Assembly (NCBI RefSeq): GCF_934294775.1
Contig: NZ_CAKRAH010000010.1
Span: 15,468-79,467 of the forward strand
Length of the DNA: 64,000 nucleotides
Reading direction: 5' to 3'
From: an uncultured Dorea sp.
GTDB lineage: Bacteria > Bacillota > Clostridia > Lachnospirales > Lachnospiraceae
A program made the translations under genes and the position numbers. The first letter of the stretch is position 1. Every line of letters begins with the position of its first letter. Shown piece by piece: positions 1-9,354 of the stretch. The notes beneath the pieces were generated by a model. The model searched no databases. It was not told the DNA's origin and saw nothing but the letters and a program-made list of their open reading frames with translations.

Positions 1-1
1 T

Positions 2-793
2 GAAGCAGATATTGTGGACAGTGAATTTAACGGAAAAACAAATGCATGGAAACTTCCAACAGCAGTAGATGGTCCGGATCCAGAGACAGGAGTAACATTT
101 TTATATGAGTTCTATGAGAATGCATTACCAGGATTTACCGGAAGGGCAACGGTTCCATCACTGGTAGATCTGAAGACAAAGAAAGTAGTGAATAATGATT
201 ATCATCATCTGACGAATTATTTTGAAGTGAATTTCAAAGAATTCCAGAAAGAAGGAGCACCGGATCTGTATCCGGAAGAATTGAGAGATGAAATTGACAG
301 ACTGAATGAATGGCTGTTTCCGAATATCAATAACGGTACTTACCGGATGATGTTCGCAAGATCGGTTGAAGCTTATGATGAAGCCGCTGCTGATTTCTTT
401 AGTGGACTGGATTATCTGGAGGAACGTCTGGAAGGACAGAGATTCCTGTTCGGTGATTATGTGACAGACAGTGATATCCGGCTTTTTGTAACGCTTGTAA
501 GACTGGAGACTTGCTATTACCGGTTCTTAGGACCTGTGGAGAAGGGACTTCGTGGATATAAAAACCTGTGGGAATATAGCAGAGACCTGTATGAAATACC
601 AGCTTTCAAACATAATACTTATCTGGCTGATCTGGCAAGAGATTATGGAGTGGAAGAGCCTGCAAAAGGTGCATTTATACCGTATAACGAGAGATTCTGG
701 AATGAGGCGGACTTTGAAAAGAAATGGTCCGAACCACAGAACCGTAGAAAGTTAAGTAAGACACCGGGACAGAAATTTTTGATCCATGAATAA
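2..793 (+). CDS. Glutathionyl-hydroquinone reductase-like GST-fold protein, 5' end cut by window
   Basis: The reading frame is open from the first bases, so the true start lies left of the window; a GTG at 14 could be read as a start but falls inside the conserved fold. What is visible (about 260 residues) is the linker and the all-helical C-terminal domain of the YqjG/ECM4-type glutathione transferase family, with the NDYHHLTNYF stretch after the thioredoxin fold, the YEEAAADFF-like helix and the FGDYVTDSDIRLF segment. Family members run about 310-330 residues, so roughly the first 60, holding the catalytic Cys, are missing. The family reductively removes thiols from glutathionyl-quinones; most clostridia lack glutathione, so the thiol used here is unknown. 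It is followed by 118 bases without a clear terminator. Confidence 0.75.
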   Translation, partial: EADIVDSEFNGKTNAWKLPTAVDGPDPETGVTFLYEFYENALPGFTGRATVPSLVDLKTKKVVNNDYHHLTNYFEVNFKEFQKEGAPDLYPEELRDEIDRLNEWLFPNINNGTYRMMFARSVEAYDEAAADFFSGLDYLEERLEGQRFLFGDYVTDSDIRLFVTLVRLETCYYRFLGPVEKGLRGYKNLWEYSRDLYEIPAFKHNTYLADLARDYGVEEPAKGAFIPYNERFWNEADFEKKWSEPQNRRKLSKTPGQKFLIHE

Positions 794-911
794 AAGGAAG
801 AAGATAAAAGAAGGCAGAGACCGGATTATAAAGGAATATATGACAGAAGAAGGTAGAAACCGCCTCATATGAAAATATATGGATATATAAGCAAGAAAGG
901 AAAATATAGAT

Positions 912-1778
912 ATGAAAAGATGGAATGGAATTATCGCAATCGCATTAGCAGCAGTAATCGGAGTGTCAGCAACAGGATGCGGGAAAAAGGTGTCTGCAGA
1001 GAAGGCAGATGATAAATCAAAAAAAGAAGTGACTATTACAGCAGCAACAGGAGGAAATCCAAAGCCTTATGTATTTGTAGATGATAACAATGATATAACA
1101 GGATATGATATTGAAGTGCTGAAGGCAGCTTTTGATAAGATTGACGGTTATAAGCTTAAGATTGAGACGACCGATTTCGGTTCAGTGTTTACAGGACTGA
1201 ACAGTGGAAAATACCAGATAGGAGTGAATAACTTCTCTTATAATGAAGAAAGAGGTAAATCATACTTATATTCTTATCCATATGATAAGATTGGATATGT
1301 ATTTGTAACGAAAAAAGGAACTACCCCGATTACATCATTTGAAGAAGCTGCAGGAAAGAAGACACAGGGAGGAGCTGGCGTAAGTATTACAACAGCAATC
1401 GAGGCGTGGAATGAGAAGAATCCGGATCAGGCAATTGATTTGAATTATACTGACAGTGATACGATTATAGGACTTAAGAAGGTAGAGTCGGGAGAATTGG
1501 ATTTCTCGATCATTGATGTGGCAATGTACAAGGCATATCAGGATGAATATAACCTTGATATCCAGGCAAATGAGATTCCAGAGGATGAAGCAAAACTGAT
1601 CGCAGATAATCTGTATGCTTATTATGTACTTCCAAAAGACCAGGAAGAGCTTAGAGAGAAACTGGATGATGCGCTGAAAGAATTGAAAGCAGATGGAACA
1701 CTTACGAAACTTAGTAAAAAATGGTTCGGTCAAGATACAGCGCCAGAGGATGATAAGTTTGAGAAGACGATAAATTAG
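912..1778 (+). CDS. Amino-acid ABC transporter substrate-binding lipoprotein (family 3)
   Basis: 288 residues. A lipoprotein signal (short positive end MKRW, hydrophobic core, ATGC lipobox with Cys at about 23) is followed by a family 3 solute-binding fold. The ligand-pocket signatures are visible: GYDIEVLKAAF near residue 60, a TGLNSGKYQ segment, a hinge region, and LKADGTLTKLSKKWFG at the C-terminus. It would bind a polar amino acid or cystine outside the membrane. No permease or ATPase gene lies next to it: the upstream gene is unrelated and a strong terminator follows. It therefore works with a transporter encoded elsewhere, or is a stand-alone receptor. The closeness of a sulfhydrylase gene makes a sulfur amino acid a reasonable but unproven ligand. 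Confidence 0.85.
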   Translation: MKRWNGIIAIALAAVIGVSATGCGKKVSAEKADDKSKKEVTITAATGGNPKPYVFVDDNNDITGYDIEVLKAAFDKIDGYKLKIETTDFGSVFTGLNSGKYQIGVNNFSYNEERGKSYLYSYPYDKIGYVFVTKKGTTPITSFEEAAGKKTQGGAGVSITTAIEAWNEKNPDQAIDLNYTDSDTIIGLKKVESGELDFSIIDVAMYKAYQDEYNLDIQANEIPEDEAKLIADNLYAYYVLPKDQEELREKLDDALKELKADGTLTKLSKKWFGQDTAPEDDKFEKTIN

Positions 1779-1884
1779 CAAGTATTTGTTATATATAATT
1801 AAATAAATACATATTGTATTACCAAATAACATATGCTATAATGCCAATAGGCAAAATGATATGATGTTATCTTTCATTGGTAAC

Positions 1885-1919
1885 AAAAAACCGAAGGTCC
1901 GGAATACCTTCGGTTTTTC
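1885..1919 (+). terminator. Rho-independent terminator after the binding protein
   Basis: AACCGAAGGT pairs with ACCTTCGGTT around a seven-base loop and is followed by a run of T. The A-rich left flank means it could also work from the other side. Confidence 0.85.
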
Positions 1920-2008
1920 TATGCCAATATAGAGGGCGGCAACATTGTGAGTATACCATAAAATAAAAGATATTTAAATATATTTTACGAGAAAACTAAT
2001 GATCTGTC

Positions 2009-2037
2009 TTGAAAAATAATCCTCACAGTGCTAAAGT
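2009..2037 (+). promoter_or_regulatory. Possible promoter of the sulfhydrylase gene
   Basis: TTGAAA (2009-2014) is followed 17 bases later by TAAAGT (2032-2037), with an overlapping TATACT at 2037. The match is moderate. The remainder of the 1779-2097 gap holds the terminator above and no other clear feature. Confidence 0.3.
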
Positions 2038-2097
2038 ATACTAAAAAGGTATGTTTTTGAAATGCATGAAAAAAGCACGCATCAAGGAGGAAAAATT

Positions 2098-3381
2098 ATG
2101 AGCGAATACAAGATGGGAACAAAATGCGTACAGGGAGGTTACACTCCGGGAAATGGCGAGCCGAGACAGGTTCCAATCGTACAGTCAACAACATTCAAAT
2201 ATGCAACCAGCGAAGACATGGGAAAATTATTCGACCTGGAAGCGTCCGGATATTTTTATTCCAGACTGCAGAATCCAACAAATGATACAGTAGCAGCCAA
2301 GATTGCAGAGATGGAGGGTGGAACAGCAGCTATGCTGACTTCATCCGGTCAGGCAGCGAACTTTTTTGCGTTATTTAATATCTGTGAATGTGGAGATCAT
2401 ATCGTGGCATCTTCATCTATTTACGGAGGAACATTTAACCTGATCGATGTGACGATGAGAAAGATGGGAATCGATGTAACATTTGTATCACCGGATGCAA
2501 CAGAAGAAGAGTTAAATGAAGCATTCAAGCCGAACACGAAGGTAATGTTTGGAGAGACAATTGCCAATCCGGCGCTTACAGTACTGGATATTGAATTGTT
2601 TGCCAAAGTGGCACATGCACACGGCGTACCGCTGATCGTAGATAATACATTCCCGACACCGGTTAACTGCAGACCGTTTGAGTGGGGAGCAGATATTGTG
2701 ACACATTCTACGACAAAGTATATGGATGGTCATGGAGCAGCACTTGGCGGGGCAATTGTAGACAGTGGAAAGTTTGACTGGATGGCACATGCAGACAAGT
2801 ATCCGGGACTTTGTACACCAGATGAGAGCTATCACGGAATTACTTATGCTGAGAAATTCGGAAAAGAAGGTGCATTCATTACAAAGTGTACCGCTCAGCT
2901 GATGCGTGATTTTGGATCTATGCAGTCACCGCAGAATGCATTCATCTTAAACCTTGGTCTGGAGTCCCTGCACGTACGTATGCCAAAACATGTAGAGAAT
3001 GGTCAGGCAGTTGCAGAATTCCTGGAAGCACACCCAAAGGTAGCATATGTGAACTATTCCGGACTTCCGTCTGATAAATATTATGAAAGAGCGCAGAAAT
3101 ACCTTCCAAATGGTGGATGCGGTGTTGTATCCTTTGGATTAAAAGGTGGAAGAGAAGCAGCATCTACTTTCATGAAGACTTTAAAACTTGGAGCAATCGA
3201 GACGCATGTGGCAGATGCAAGAACATGCTGCCTGAATCCGGCAACATCTACACACAGACAGATGACAGATGAGCAGTTAAAGGAGGCCGGAGTACCGGCA
3301 GAGCTGATCCGTATCAGTCTGGGACTGGAAGATAAGGAAGATCTGATCGCGGATATTTCTAATGCGCTGGATGCCATTTAA
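2098..3381 (+). CDS. O-acetylhomoserine sulfhydrylase (Cys/Met metabolism PLP enzyme)
   Basis: 427 residues, the usual length for O-acetylhomoserine aminocarboxypropyltransferase. The start is set by an AAGGAGG ribosome site ending eight bases before ATG 2098; an in-frame ATG further left has no such site. The protein shows the fold-type I hallmarks: YFYSRLQNPTNDTV near the N-terminus, the SSSIYGGTFNL segment, the Asp in LIVDNTFPTP, and the PLP-binding Lys in THSTTKYMDGHG. It makes homocysteine from O-acetylhomoserine and sulfide using pyridoxal phosphate in the cytosol. It is monocistronic, flanked by terminators at 1885 and 3398. A cystathionine gamma-synthase or methionine gamma-lyase role cannot be excluded from motifs, but the length and insertions favour the sulfhydrylase. 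Confidence 0.88.
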   Translation: MSEYKMGTKCVQGGYTPGNGEPRQVPIVQSTTFKYATSEDMGKLFDLEASGYFYSRLQNPTNDTVAAKIAEMEGGTAAMLTSSGQAANFFALFNICECGDHIVASSSIYGGTFNLIDVTMRKMGIDVTFVSPDATEEELNEAFKPNTKVMFGETIANPALTVLDIELFAKVAHAHGVPLIVDNTFPTPVNCRPFEWGADIVTHSTTKYMDGHGAALGGAIVDSGKFDWMAHADKYPGLCTPDESYHGITYAEKFGKEGAFITKCTAQLMRDFGSMQSPQNAFILNLGLESLHVRMPKHVENGQAVAEFLEAHPKVAYVNYSGLPSDKYYERAQKYLPNGGCGVVSFGLKGGREAASTFMKTLKLGAIETHVADARTCCLNPATSTHRQMTDEQLKEAGVPAELIRISLGLEDKEDLIADISNALDAI

Positions 3382-3397
3382 GATATAGATTATGGAA

Positions 3398-3428
3398 AAT
3401 AAGGCAGGTGATCCTGCCTTATTTTTTT
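3398..3428 (+). terminator. Rho-independent terminator
   Basis: A perfect 11-bp stem, AATAAGGCAGG with CCTGCCTTATT, closes a four-base loop and is followed by seven T. Its T-run overlaps the -35 box of the next promoter. Confidence 0.93.
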
Positions 3429-3455
3429 GACGCTCACTGCTTATCATGGTAAAAT
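3427..3455 (+). promoter_or_regulatory. Sigma-A promoter of the NSS transporter gene
   Basis: TTGACG at 3427-3432, a 17-base spacer and TAAAAT at 3450-3455. It begins inside the T-run of the preceding terminator, so the next unit restarts directly after termination. Confidence 0.6.
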
Positions 3456-3542
3456 AGAGAAACCATGTGTATGGAATGTTTGAGCCGGAAGGGACAGTAA
3501 AAAAGCCAGAAAGAACCGTCCCCGTGGCAGAGAGGAAAAATT

Positions 3543-4865
3543 ATGAATAAAAGAGAATCATTTAACAGCAGATGGGGATTCATCTGTGCCTGTATCGGCT
3601 CTGCGGTCGGTATGGGAAATATCTGGATGTTTCCGACCAGAGTGTCGCTGTATGGAGGAGGATCATTTCTGATTCCGTATTTTATATTTGTAATATTGAT
3701 CGGATCTACTGGTGTGATCGGTGAGATGAGCTTTGGACGTGCAGCGAAGTCCGGACCGATCGATGCATTTGGAATTGCCTGTGAGAAAAAAGGAAAGAGA
3801 AAAGCCGGGGTGGCACTGGGAATGATACCGGTATTTGGTTCACTTGCCATGGCGATCGGTTACACGGTCGTGATGGGATGGATCTTACGATATGCGGTTG
3901 GTACATTTACCGGGGCAACGCTCCGTCCGGAAAATGTAGATGAATTTGGAGCTGCGTTTGGTAAGATGGCATCAGCGTTTGGCAATAATATATGGCAGGT
4001 AATTGCACTTGTGGCCTGTATGCTGATCTTGATGCTTGGAGTCGGCAGTGGAATTGAAAAAGCTAATAAGATCATGATGCCGATATTCTTCGTGCTGTTT
4101 GTAATCCTTGGAATCTATGTGGGATTTCAGCCTGGAGCGAGCGAAGGATACCGTTACATTTTCAGAGTAGATCCGAAGGCTTTTGCAGATCCGACGACAT
4201 GGATTTTCGCACTTGGCCAGGCGTTCTTCTCGCTGTCGGTAGCGGGGAATGGAACGCTGATCTATGGCTCTTACCTGTCTGATGAAGAAGATATTCCGGC
4301 ATCTGCGGGAAGAGTTGCATTTTTTGATACGATAGCAGCAATGTTAGCAGCATTGGTAATCATTCCGGCGATGGCGACAACAGGAGCACAGCTGAATCAG
4401 GGAGGACCGGGGCTCCTCTTTATCTTTCTTCCGAATCTGATCAAGGGAATGCCGGGAGGATGGCTGATCGCAATCATCTTCTTTGTAGCGGTATTGCTTG
4501 CGGGTATGACTTCACTGATCAATTTGTATGAAGCTCCGATTGCAACCGTGCAGGAGAGGTTAAAGCTTGGAAGAGTGCCGGCATGTGCATTGACGGGAGT
4601 CGCAGGTGTGATCGTATCGCTTCTGATCCAGGGCATTGTATCTGACTGGATGGATCTTTTATCTATCTACATCTGTCCGCTGGGAGCGGGACTTGCGGGT
4701 ATCATGTTCTTCTGGGTATGTGGTAAGGCCTTCGTGGAAAAACAGGTCAATAAAGGAAGAGAAGAACCGTATGTATCATGGTATTATACGGTGTGTAAAT
4801 ATTTCTATGTTCCAGTATGTTTTATAGTATTAATTCTTGGTATTATTCTTGGAGGTATTGGTTAA
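3543..4865 (+). CDS. Sodium-dependent transporter, NSS (SNF) family
   Basis: 440 residues with about 11-12 hydrophobic helices. The N-terminal RWGFICACIGSAVGMGNIW stretch is the unwound first helix that carries the Na+ and substrate sites in LeuT-type transporters, followed by FPTRVSLYGGGSFLIPYF. Family members couple Na+ entry to uptake of amino acids or small amines. The gene has its own promoter and a GAGAGG ribosome site, and lies 142 bases before an NhaC-type Na+/H+ antiporter gene. That pairing suggests the antiporter restores the sodium gradient used here. The substrate cannot be told from sequence. Confidence 0.9.
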   Translation: MNKRESFNSRWGFICACIGSAVGMGNIWMFPTRVSLYGGGSFLIPYFIFVILIGSTGVIGEMSFGRAAKSGPIDAFGIACEKKGKRKAGVALGMIPVFGSLAMAIGYTVVMGWILRYAVGTFTGATLRPENVDEFGAAFGKMASAFGNNIWQVIALVACMLILMLGVGSGIEKANKIMMPIFFVLFVILGIYVGFQPGASEGYRYIFRVDPKAFADPTTWIFALGQAFFSLSVAGNGTLIYGSYLSDEEDIPASAGRVAFFDTIAAMLAALVIIPAMATTGAQLNQGGPGLLFIFLPNLIKGMPGGWLIAIIFFVAVLLAGMTSLINLYEAPIATVQERLKLGRVPACALTGVAGVIVSLLIQGIVSDWMDLLSIYICPLGAGLAGIMFFWVCGKAFVEKQVNKGREEPYVSWYYTVCKYFYVPVCFIVLILGIILGGIG

Positions 4866-5007
4866 AAGAAGAGAGAAAATCAAGAAATTGTTTTTCTGAT
4901 ACACGCAGAAATACTGGGAAATATGATCTTGAGTTAAAATAGTTGGAAGTAGAACCGGATATGTTTATGGATATCTGGTGTGAAAAGAATGAGAGGATAA
5001 AGAAAGA

Positions 5008-6321
5008 ATGAAAAAAGGAAATGCAGTTGCACTACTGCCAATTAGTGTGTTTTTGTGTATTTATCTGGGGCTTGGAATTTTATTCGAATATGTGATGAAG
5101 ATTCCGATGGGGTTCTACAATGTCCCGATTATTATCGCATTTCTTGCGGCGATTCTGGTGGCGTGTCTTCAGAACCGGAAGGTGAGTTTTGATGAGAAGC
5201 TTGGAATTATGGCGCAGGGACTTGCGGATAAGAATATTATTACGATGCTTCTGATCTTTCTGACAGCCGGATCGTTTGTCGGTGTGGTTGGAAGAAGCAG
5301 TGCGGAGAGTGTGGCTTATTTTATGTTGTCGCTGATTCCAGCAAAATTTTCGGTGGCGGTATTATTCGTTGTAGCATGTTTTGTGTCTGTGGCTATGGGA
5401 ACTTCGGTTGGAACGATCACATTGATTACGCCGATTGCGGTGGCTGTGTCTAAGGCGTCTGGATTTGACATGGCACTTTGCATTGGTTCGGTCATGGGAG
5501 GATCGATGTTTGGAGATAACCTTTCTTTTATTTCGGATACAACAATTGCGGCATGTAACGGGCAGGGATGCCAGATGAAGGACAAATTCCGTGAGAACTT
5601 CGGTATTGCACTTCCGGCGGCGGTTGGAACGCTGGTGTTGATCCTGGTTCTTTCATTTCAGACGGATATCGCAGGACGTGTAAGTAAGTCTTACAACTTA
5701 GTGCAGATTATTCCATATGTGCTGGTTCTGATCGGTGGAATCATTGGAGTGAATGTATTTGTGGTACTTTTGATTGGAATTGTGTCTGGTTCGGCTATTA
5801 TGCTTGCGGGCGGACACATCGCAGCGACAGATCTGCTGGCGAATATGGGATCCGGAGCTTCGGGAATGTTCGAGACGAGTATGGTAGCAATCCTGGTAGC
5901 GGCTATGTGCGCACTGATCCGTGAGTATGGCGGGTTTGATGCATTACTTGCAGGAATCCATAAGGTATTCAAAGGAAAAAAAGGCGGTCAGCTTGGTATG
6001 GGACTTCTGGTCGGAACGATGGATATCGCAACCGCGAATAATACCGTAGCAATCGTTATGGCAAATCCGATTGCAAAGGATATGGCAAAAGAATACGGAA
6101 TCACACCGAGAAAGGCAGCTTCAATCCTCGATACATTTTCCTGTATCTTCCAGGGAATCATTCCTTATGGAGCACAGATGCTGGTAGCGATATCAGCGGC
6201 GAGTGAGCTGGGATATAATCTTTCGGCTTTTCAGATTATGCCGAAGCTGTTTTATCCGTTTTTGTTGTTTGTGAGTTCGATGATATTTATCTTTGTAATT
6301 CCGTCTAAGAAGGAGAGGTAA
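5008..6321 (+). CDS. Na+/H+ antiporter, NhaC family
   Basis: 437 residues, polytopic, with the family signature GGSMFGDNLSFISDTTIAA near residues 165-185 and a second inverted-repeat region (GTMDIATANNTVAIVMANP) around 335-355. Members exchange Na+ for H+, and some exchange amino-acid-derived pairs such as malate/lactate. The start ATG at 5008 follows GAGGATAAAGAAAG. It is separated by only three bases from the following small Cys-rich gene, whose ribosome site lies in its last codons, so the two are translated together. Confidence 0.88.
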   Translation: MKKGNAVALLPISVFLCIYLGLGILFEYVMKIPMGFYNVPIIIAFLAAILVACLQNRKVSFDEKLGIMAQGLADKNIITMLLIFLTAGSFVGVVGRSSAESVAYFMLSLIPAKFSVAVLFVVACFVSVAMGTSVGTITLITPIAVAVSKASGFDMALCIGSVMGGSMFGDNLSFISDTTIAACNGQGCQMKDKFRENFGIALPAAVGTLVLILVLSFQTDIAGRVSKSYNLVQIIPYVLVLIGGIIGVNVFVVLLIGIVSGSAIMLAGGHIAATDLLANMGSGASGMFETSMVAILVAAMCALIREYGGFDALLAGIHKVFKGKKGGQLGMGLLVGTMDIATANNTVAIVMANPIAKDMAKEYGITPRKAASILDTFSCIFQGIIPYGAQMLVAISAASELGYNLSAFQIMPKLFYPFLLFVSSMIFIFVIPSKKER

Positions 6322-6324
6322 ATC

Positions 6325-6795
6325 ATGACAGAAGAAATCAGACAAAAACTTACAGGTGCAGTCATCGGACTTGCGAGAACCTGTGAGAATAACGAAAAGA
6401 CAGAGAACACCAACCGGGTATTCTTAGAAGCACTGACGATAGCCGGGGACTGGTCGGCAAGTATCTTTGATATGAGTGATATGCTGGAGAAAGTAAGAAA
6501 CGAAAAGTATACAGTCTCACCGGGATGCGTGACCTGTGCAGCACCATGCGGCAATACAGATGACTATGATATGGAGAATCTGTGGAAAGAGTCTGAAGAG
6601 ATTGGGGCATTTAAGAATACAATCCTTATGGTGGTTTATCAGGTGGCGGCAAAATTATATCATGCAGATCAGATAGAAGAATCTGAGACGATGAAATTAT
6701 TATTCCGTGCAATATGTATGATTAGCTTTGAGGGCTGGAATATTGCAGGTCTTACGCCTGTGATGGTGGAGCTTGGGAAGGTTGAGCGGATGTAG
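6325..6795 (+). CDS. Small Cys-motif protein coupled to the NhaC gene, function unknown
   Basis: 156 residues, soluble and largely helical by composition. The start is set by AAGGAG within the last nhaC codons. A compact PGCVTCAAPCGNTDDYDM motif (Cys-x2-Cys-x3-Cys-Gly) sits near residue 65, flanked by helical stretches. The spacing is compatible with a metal or Fe-S site and faintly recalls the helical domain of hybrid-cluster proteins, but that is not enough to name it. Its tight linkage to the antiporter gene suggests a role in the same stress or ion-balance unit. I do not recognise a family with confidence. Confidence 0.7.
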   Translation: MTEEIRQKLTGAVIGLARTCENNEKTENTNRVFLEALTIAGDWSASIFDMSDMLEKVRNEKYTVSPGCVTCAAPCGNTDDYDMENLWKESEEIGAFKNTILMVVYQVAAKLYHADQIEESETMKLLFRAICMISFEGWNIAGLTPVMVELGKVERM

Positions 6796-6936
6796 AGCGA
6801 ACCGTCATGAGTTCGCAAAGAGCTGTCAACTGCCAAAGTATCCGTAAGGAGTTTTCGATGGTAAGTCCTGTAGGTGCAGGGGCGGCTGCTACGTGTTCAG
6901 AAGAAACTTCGAATGGAAGATAATAAAAAAAACGCC

Positions 6937-6978
6937 AGATAGAACAGTAAAAAATGACAGTTCTATCTGGTATTTTTT
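6937..6978 (+). terminator. Bidirectional terminator between convergent units
   Basis: CCAGATAGAAC pairs perfectly with GTTCTATCTGG across a 14-base loop, with A-rich sequence on the left and a T-run on the right. It serves the plus-strand NhaC unit and, on the minus strand, the regulator unit ending at 6982. Confidence 0.8.
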
Positions 6979-6981
6979 GTA

Positions 6982-9354
6982 TTACAGTTGTTTCGTAATA
7001 TCCCACAAAATGACTGTATGCGCAGACAGCTGTGCTGTCAGGGAAATGGTATCTTCGATGCGGACAAACAGGCGCTCTTCGAATGGAATACAAGATCTTA
7101 CACGGTACTGATTTTCACTGGTATAAGCAAAATGTCCGGCTTCATAAAAAGCGGAAGCGGAGAGATTACTTTCTTTATACTCATTGATCGTCAGATCAAG
7201 AATGCTTCCATGTTTCCGGCCAAGTGTTGTACGGCTGACCTGATACATGCCGGGAGGAAGATCAGTCAGATGAAAGGAAATGTCTATCAACGGAAGAGGG
7301 ATAAACAGATCATATACATTGCTGAAATTATATTCCGACATTCGGTAGATGGCGTCCGGGGCAAGGTGTGCATAGTGAAATGCCAGAATCTGGAAGTGGT
7401 GCGGACTTAACTGGAATGCAGCATAGTTATGTCCCTGTGCAATAATTTTATCACCTAATCTGTGTAAGAACTCAAAGGCATAATAAGAAGGATAGATTAG
7501 ATCATCCTTTCCAATCATACCAGAACCCCAGTTATTTTGAATGGACTGCCGGGTTATTTTGAATAACGGGGATCTGACATTACAGAGCAGCCAGTAGCCG
7601 GATAATTCACACAGAGAAGAAAGTTCCAGGACGCTTTTGGCAATAAAGGCAGACTGAAAGCAACTCTGCGAAAGTGGAAGTGGGATATTGGCAGAGGTCC
7701 ATTCCGTGATATACAGAGGAATTCCGTTCATATGTTTATTCAAAAGATCATTGATCTGTATACATAAGTTCCTGTAGTGGGAAGAATCAGCAGTAAATTG
7801 TAGCTGTCCGTTCTTCTGGCAGAACAGATTAAGGTTTAAAGAAAAGAATTCAAGTGAGATATTCTGTTCTTTTAAGACAGCAAGCAGCTGTTCAGGGGAT
7901 ATCTGATGTATGGATTCAGAATATCCGGGACCTCCGATCTGTGCCTGTGGGATGTAAGAATGAATGATCTGTGAGGCAAGCCGGACCTCTTCACAGTATT
8001 TTTCCACAGATATATGCGGAGAAAGCCAGAATTCGAACTTCCACTGACTCAGCCAGTCCATCGGCCATTTATTAATGCAGTGGATGATGAAATCTTCTAA
8101 AAGATGAAGAAAACGACTGCCATGGGACACGGAATACAATTCCTTGTTTTTAATGGCCGTATAACTATAATCAAGAGGCAGACGGGACAGTTCGATTACA
8201 GGGCACAGATTCTGGTCATACAAAAAGGTAAATATACGGTCGCATTTCTGATAAGAATATTGATAGTGAGGCATAATTTTGGGGATGAATGCATTACTTA
8301 CCACTTCCTGTAACCGGACATACTGAAAATGAAGAGTCTTACAGGCCGAAAGAAAAAGACACCGATATTTTTCCGACAGAAGGTTAGAGGCCGAACCTAT
8401 ATTGATCATCTTATAGTGATGGTGGAACACGGTGTCTGTTCCATGTGCGGAGAACGTGTACTGCTGTGGATAGGCAGCTGTCACATGGGGATCATGCCAG
8501 ATGATGTCGGAAGATAAGGCATTTGTCTTCTGGGGTAACGGATTTTCTGTCAAACTCTTCCTATAGGCAGAAGGGGAAATCCCGTACGCTTTGCAAAAGT
8601 TTTTATACAGGATATTGGCATTGGAAAATCCACTGTTCACGGCAATTTCTGCAAGTGGAGAATCAGTGTATCTGAGGGCATCCTGAACATACTTCAGTCT
8701 TACCTGTGTCAGATACTGATGAAATGTCATATCAAAATGTCTGGAAAAAAAGGCGGACAGATACTGCGGCGTAAGATATAACGTCTCAGAAAGCTGTGCC
8801 AGTGTCAGGTGTTCTGTATAGTGTCCTTCAATATAACCGATGATAGAAGTGATACGCTGCTGCGCCAGATCCGTAAGTTTATGGTTCTGCGTAGACTTCG
8901 TATCTTTCAGAACCACACCGGTATGGAAGGAAGAAAGCTCATGAAGCAGGGCAAGAAGCTCCGAATATATGGATAGTGTGTCTGTATCAGAGTCCTGGGA
9001 ACAGTCTGCATAGAGATCAAGAACCAGCTGTTTTATTCTGAGAAAGGAATCCTGCTGGTTCAGGACAGAGTTACAGTCCGAAGTTCTGAAAATCCCAAGC
9101 GCTTCATGGACAAAAATCCTGCGGATAGTAAGCAGGATCATCTGCCCATCGGAACAGCCTGCCTGGCAGGACTGGTCTGGATGTAGCAAAAAGATATCAC
9201 CCGGATGACAGTCGAAGGAGACTGTAAGACCAGAGATATGTACCGTTCCGGAGACTGTATATAAGAAAGTATAATCCTCAGAATCAAATTTAACCGTATC
9301 GTTCAGGTAAATGGAACGGGCTTCTTTAATTGGAAATGTAGCTGTTAAATTCAT
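6982..9354 (-). CDS. AraC-family regulator fused to a GH39-like (beta-xylosidase fold) domain
   Basis: 790 residues. The start is ATG 9354, seven bases after AAGGAG, overlapping the upstream stop codon as ATGA. Domains in order: N-terminal cupin (about 1-90), AraC HTH pair (about 175-275, ending with the SGFSNANILYKNFCKAYG and ISPSAYRKS signatures), then a long TIM-barrel domain resembling GH39 (about 300-790). The GH39 nucleophile region is kept as ITEWTSAN near 546. The acid/base motif, normally W-x-F-E-x-W-N-E-P, reads WKFEFWLSP near 436, so the catalytic Glu is absent. I infer a ligand-sensing pseudo-glycosidase controlling the divergent sugar/C-glycoside operon. Confidence 0.85.
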   Translation of the reverse strand: MNLTATFPIKEARSIYLNDTVKFDSEDYTFLYTVSGTVHISGLTVSFDCHPGDIFLLHPDQSCQAGCSDGQMILLTIRRIFVHEALGIFRTSDCNSVLNQQDSFLRIKQLVLDLYADCSQDSDTDTLSIYSELLALLHELSSFHTGVVLKDTKSTQNHKLTDLAQQRITSIIGYIEGHYTEHLTLAQLSETLYLTPQYLSAFFSRHFDMTFHQYLTQVRLKYVQDALRYTDSPLAEIAVNSGFSNANILYKNFCKAYGISPSAYRKSLTENPLPQKTNALSSDIIWHDPHVTAAYPQQYTFSAHGTDTVFHHHYKMINIGSASNLLSEKYRCLFLSACKTLHFQYVRLQEVVSNAFIPKIMPHYQYSYQKCDRIFTFLYDQNLCPVIELSRLPLDYSYTAIKNKELYSVSHGSRFLHLLEDFIIHCINKWPMDWLSQWKFEFWLSPHISVEKYCEEVRLASQIIHSYIPQAQIGGPGYSESIHQISPEQLLAVLKEQNISLEFFSLNLNLFCQKNGQLQFTADSSHYRNLCIQINDLLNKHMNGIPLYITEWTSANIPLPLSQSCFQSAFIAKSVLELSSLCELSGYWLLCNVRSPLFKITRQSIQNNWGSGMIGKDDLIYPSYYAFEFLHRLGDKIIAQGHNYAAFQLSPHHFQILAFHYAHLAPDAIYRMSEYNFSNVYDLFIPLPLIDISFHLTDLPPGMYQVSRTTLGRKHGSILDLTINEYKESNLSASAFYEAGHFAYTSENQYRVRSCIPFEERLFVRIEDTISLTAQLSAHTVILWDITKQL

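Noticed and set aside
3490..3525. GGGAC...GTCCC inverted repeat in the leader of the NSS gene as a riboswitch or element
   Set aside because: The stem is only five base pairs with a long loop; not enough to call.
6796..6936. Possible small gene in the spacer after the Cys-motif protein
   Set aside because: A short open frame exists but has no ribosome site, and its end lies in the terminator.
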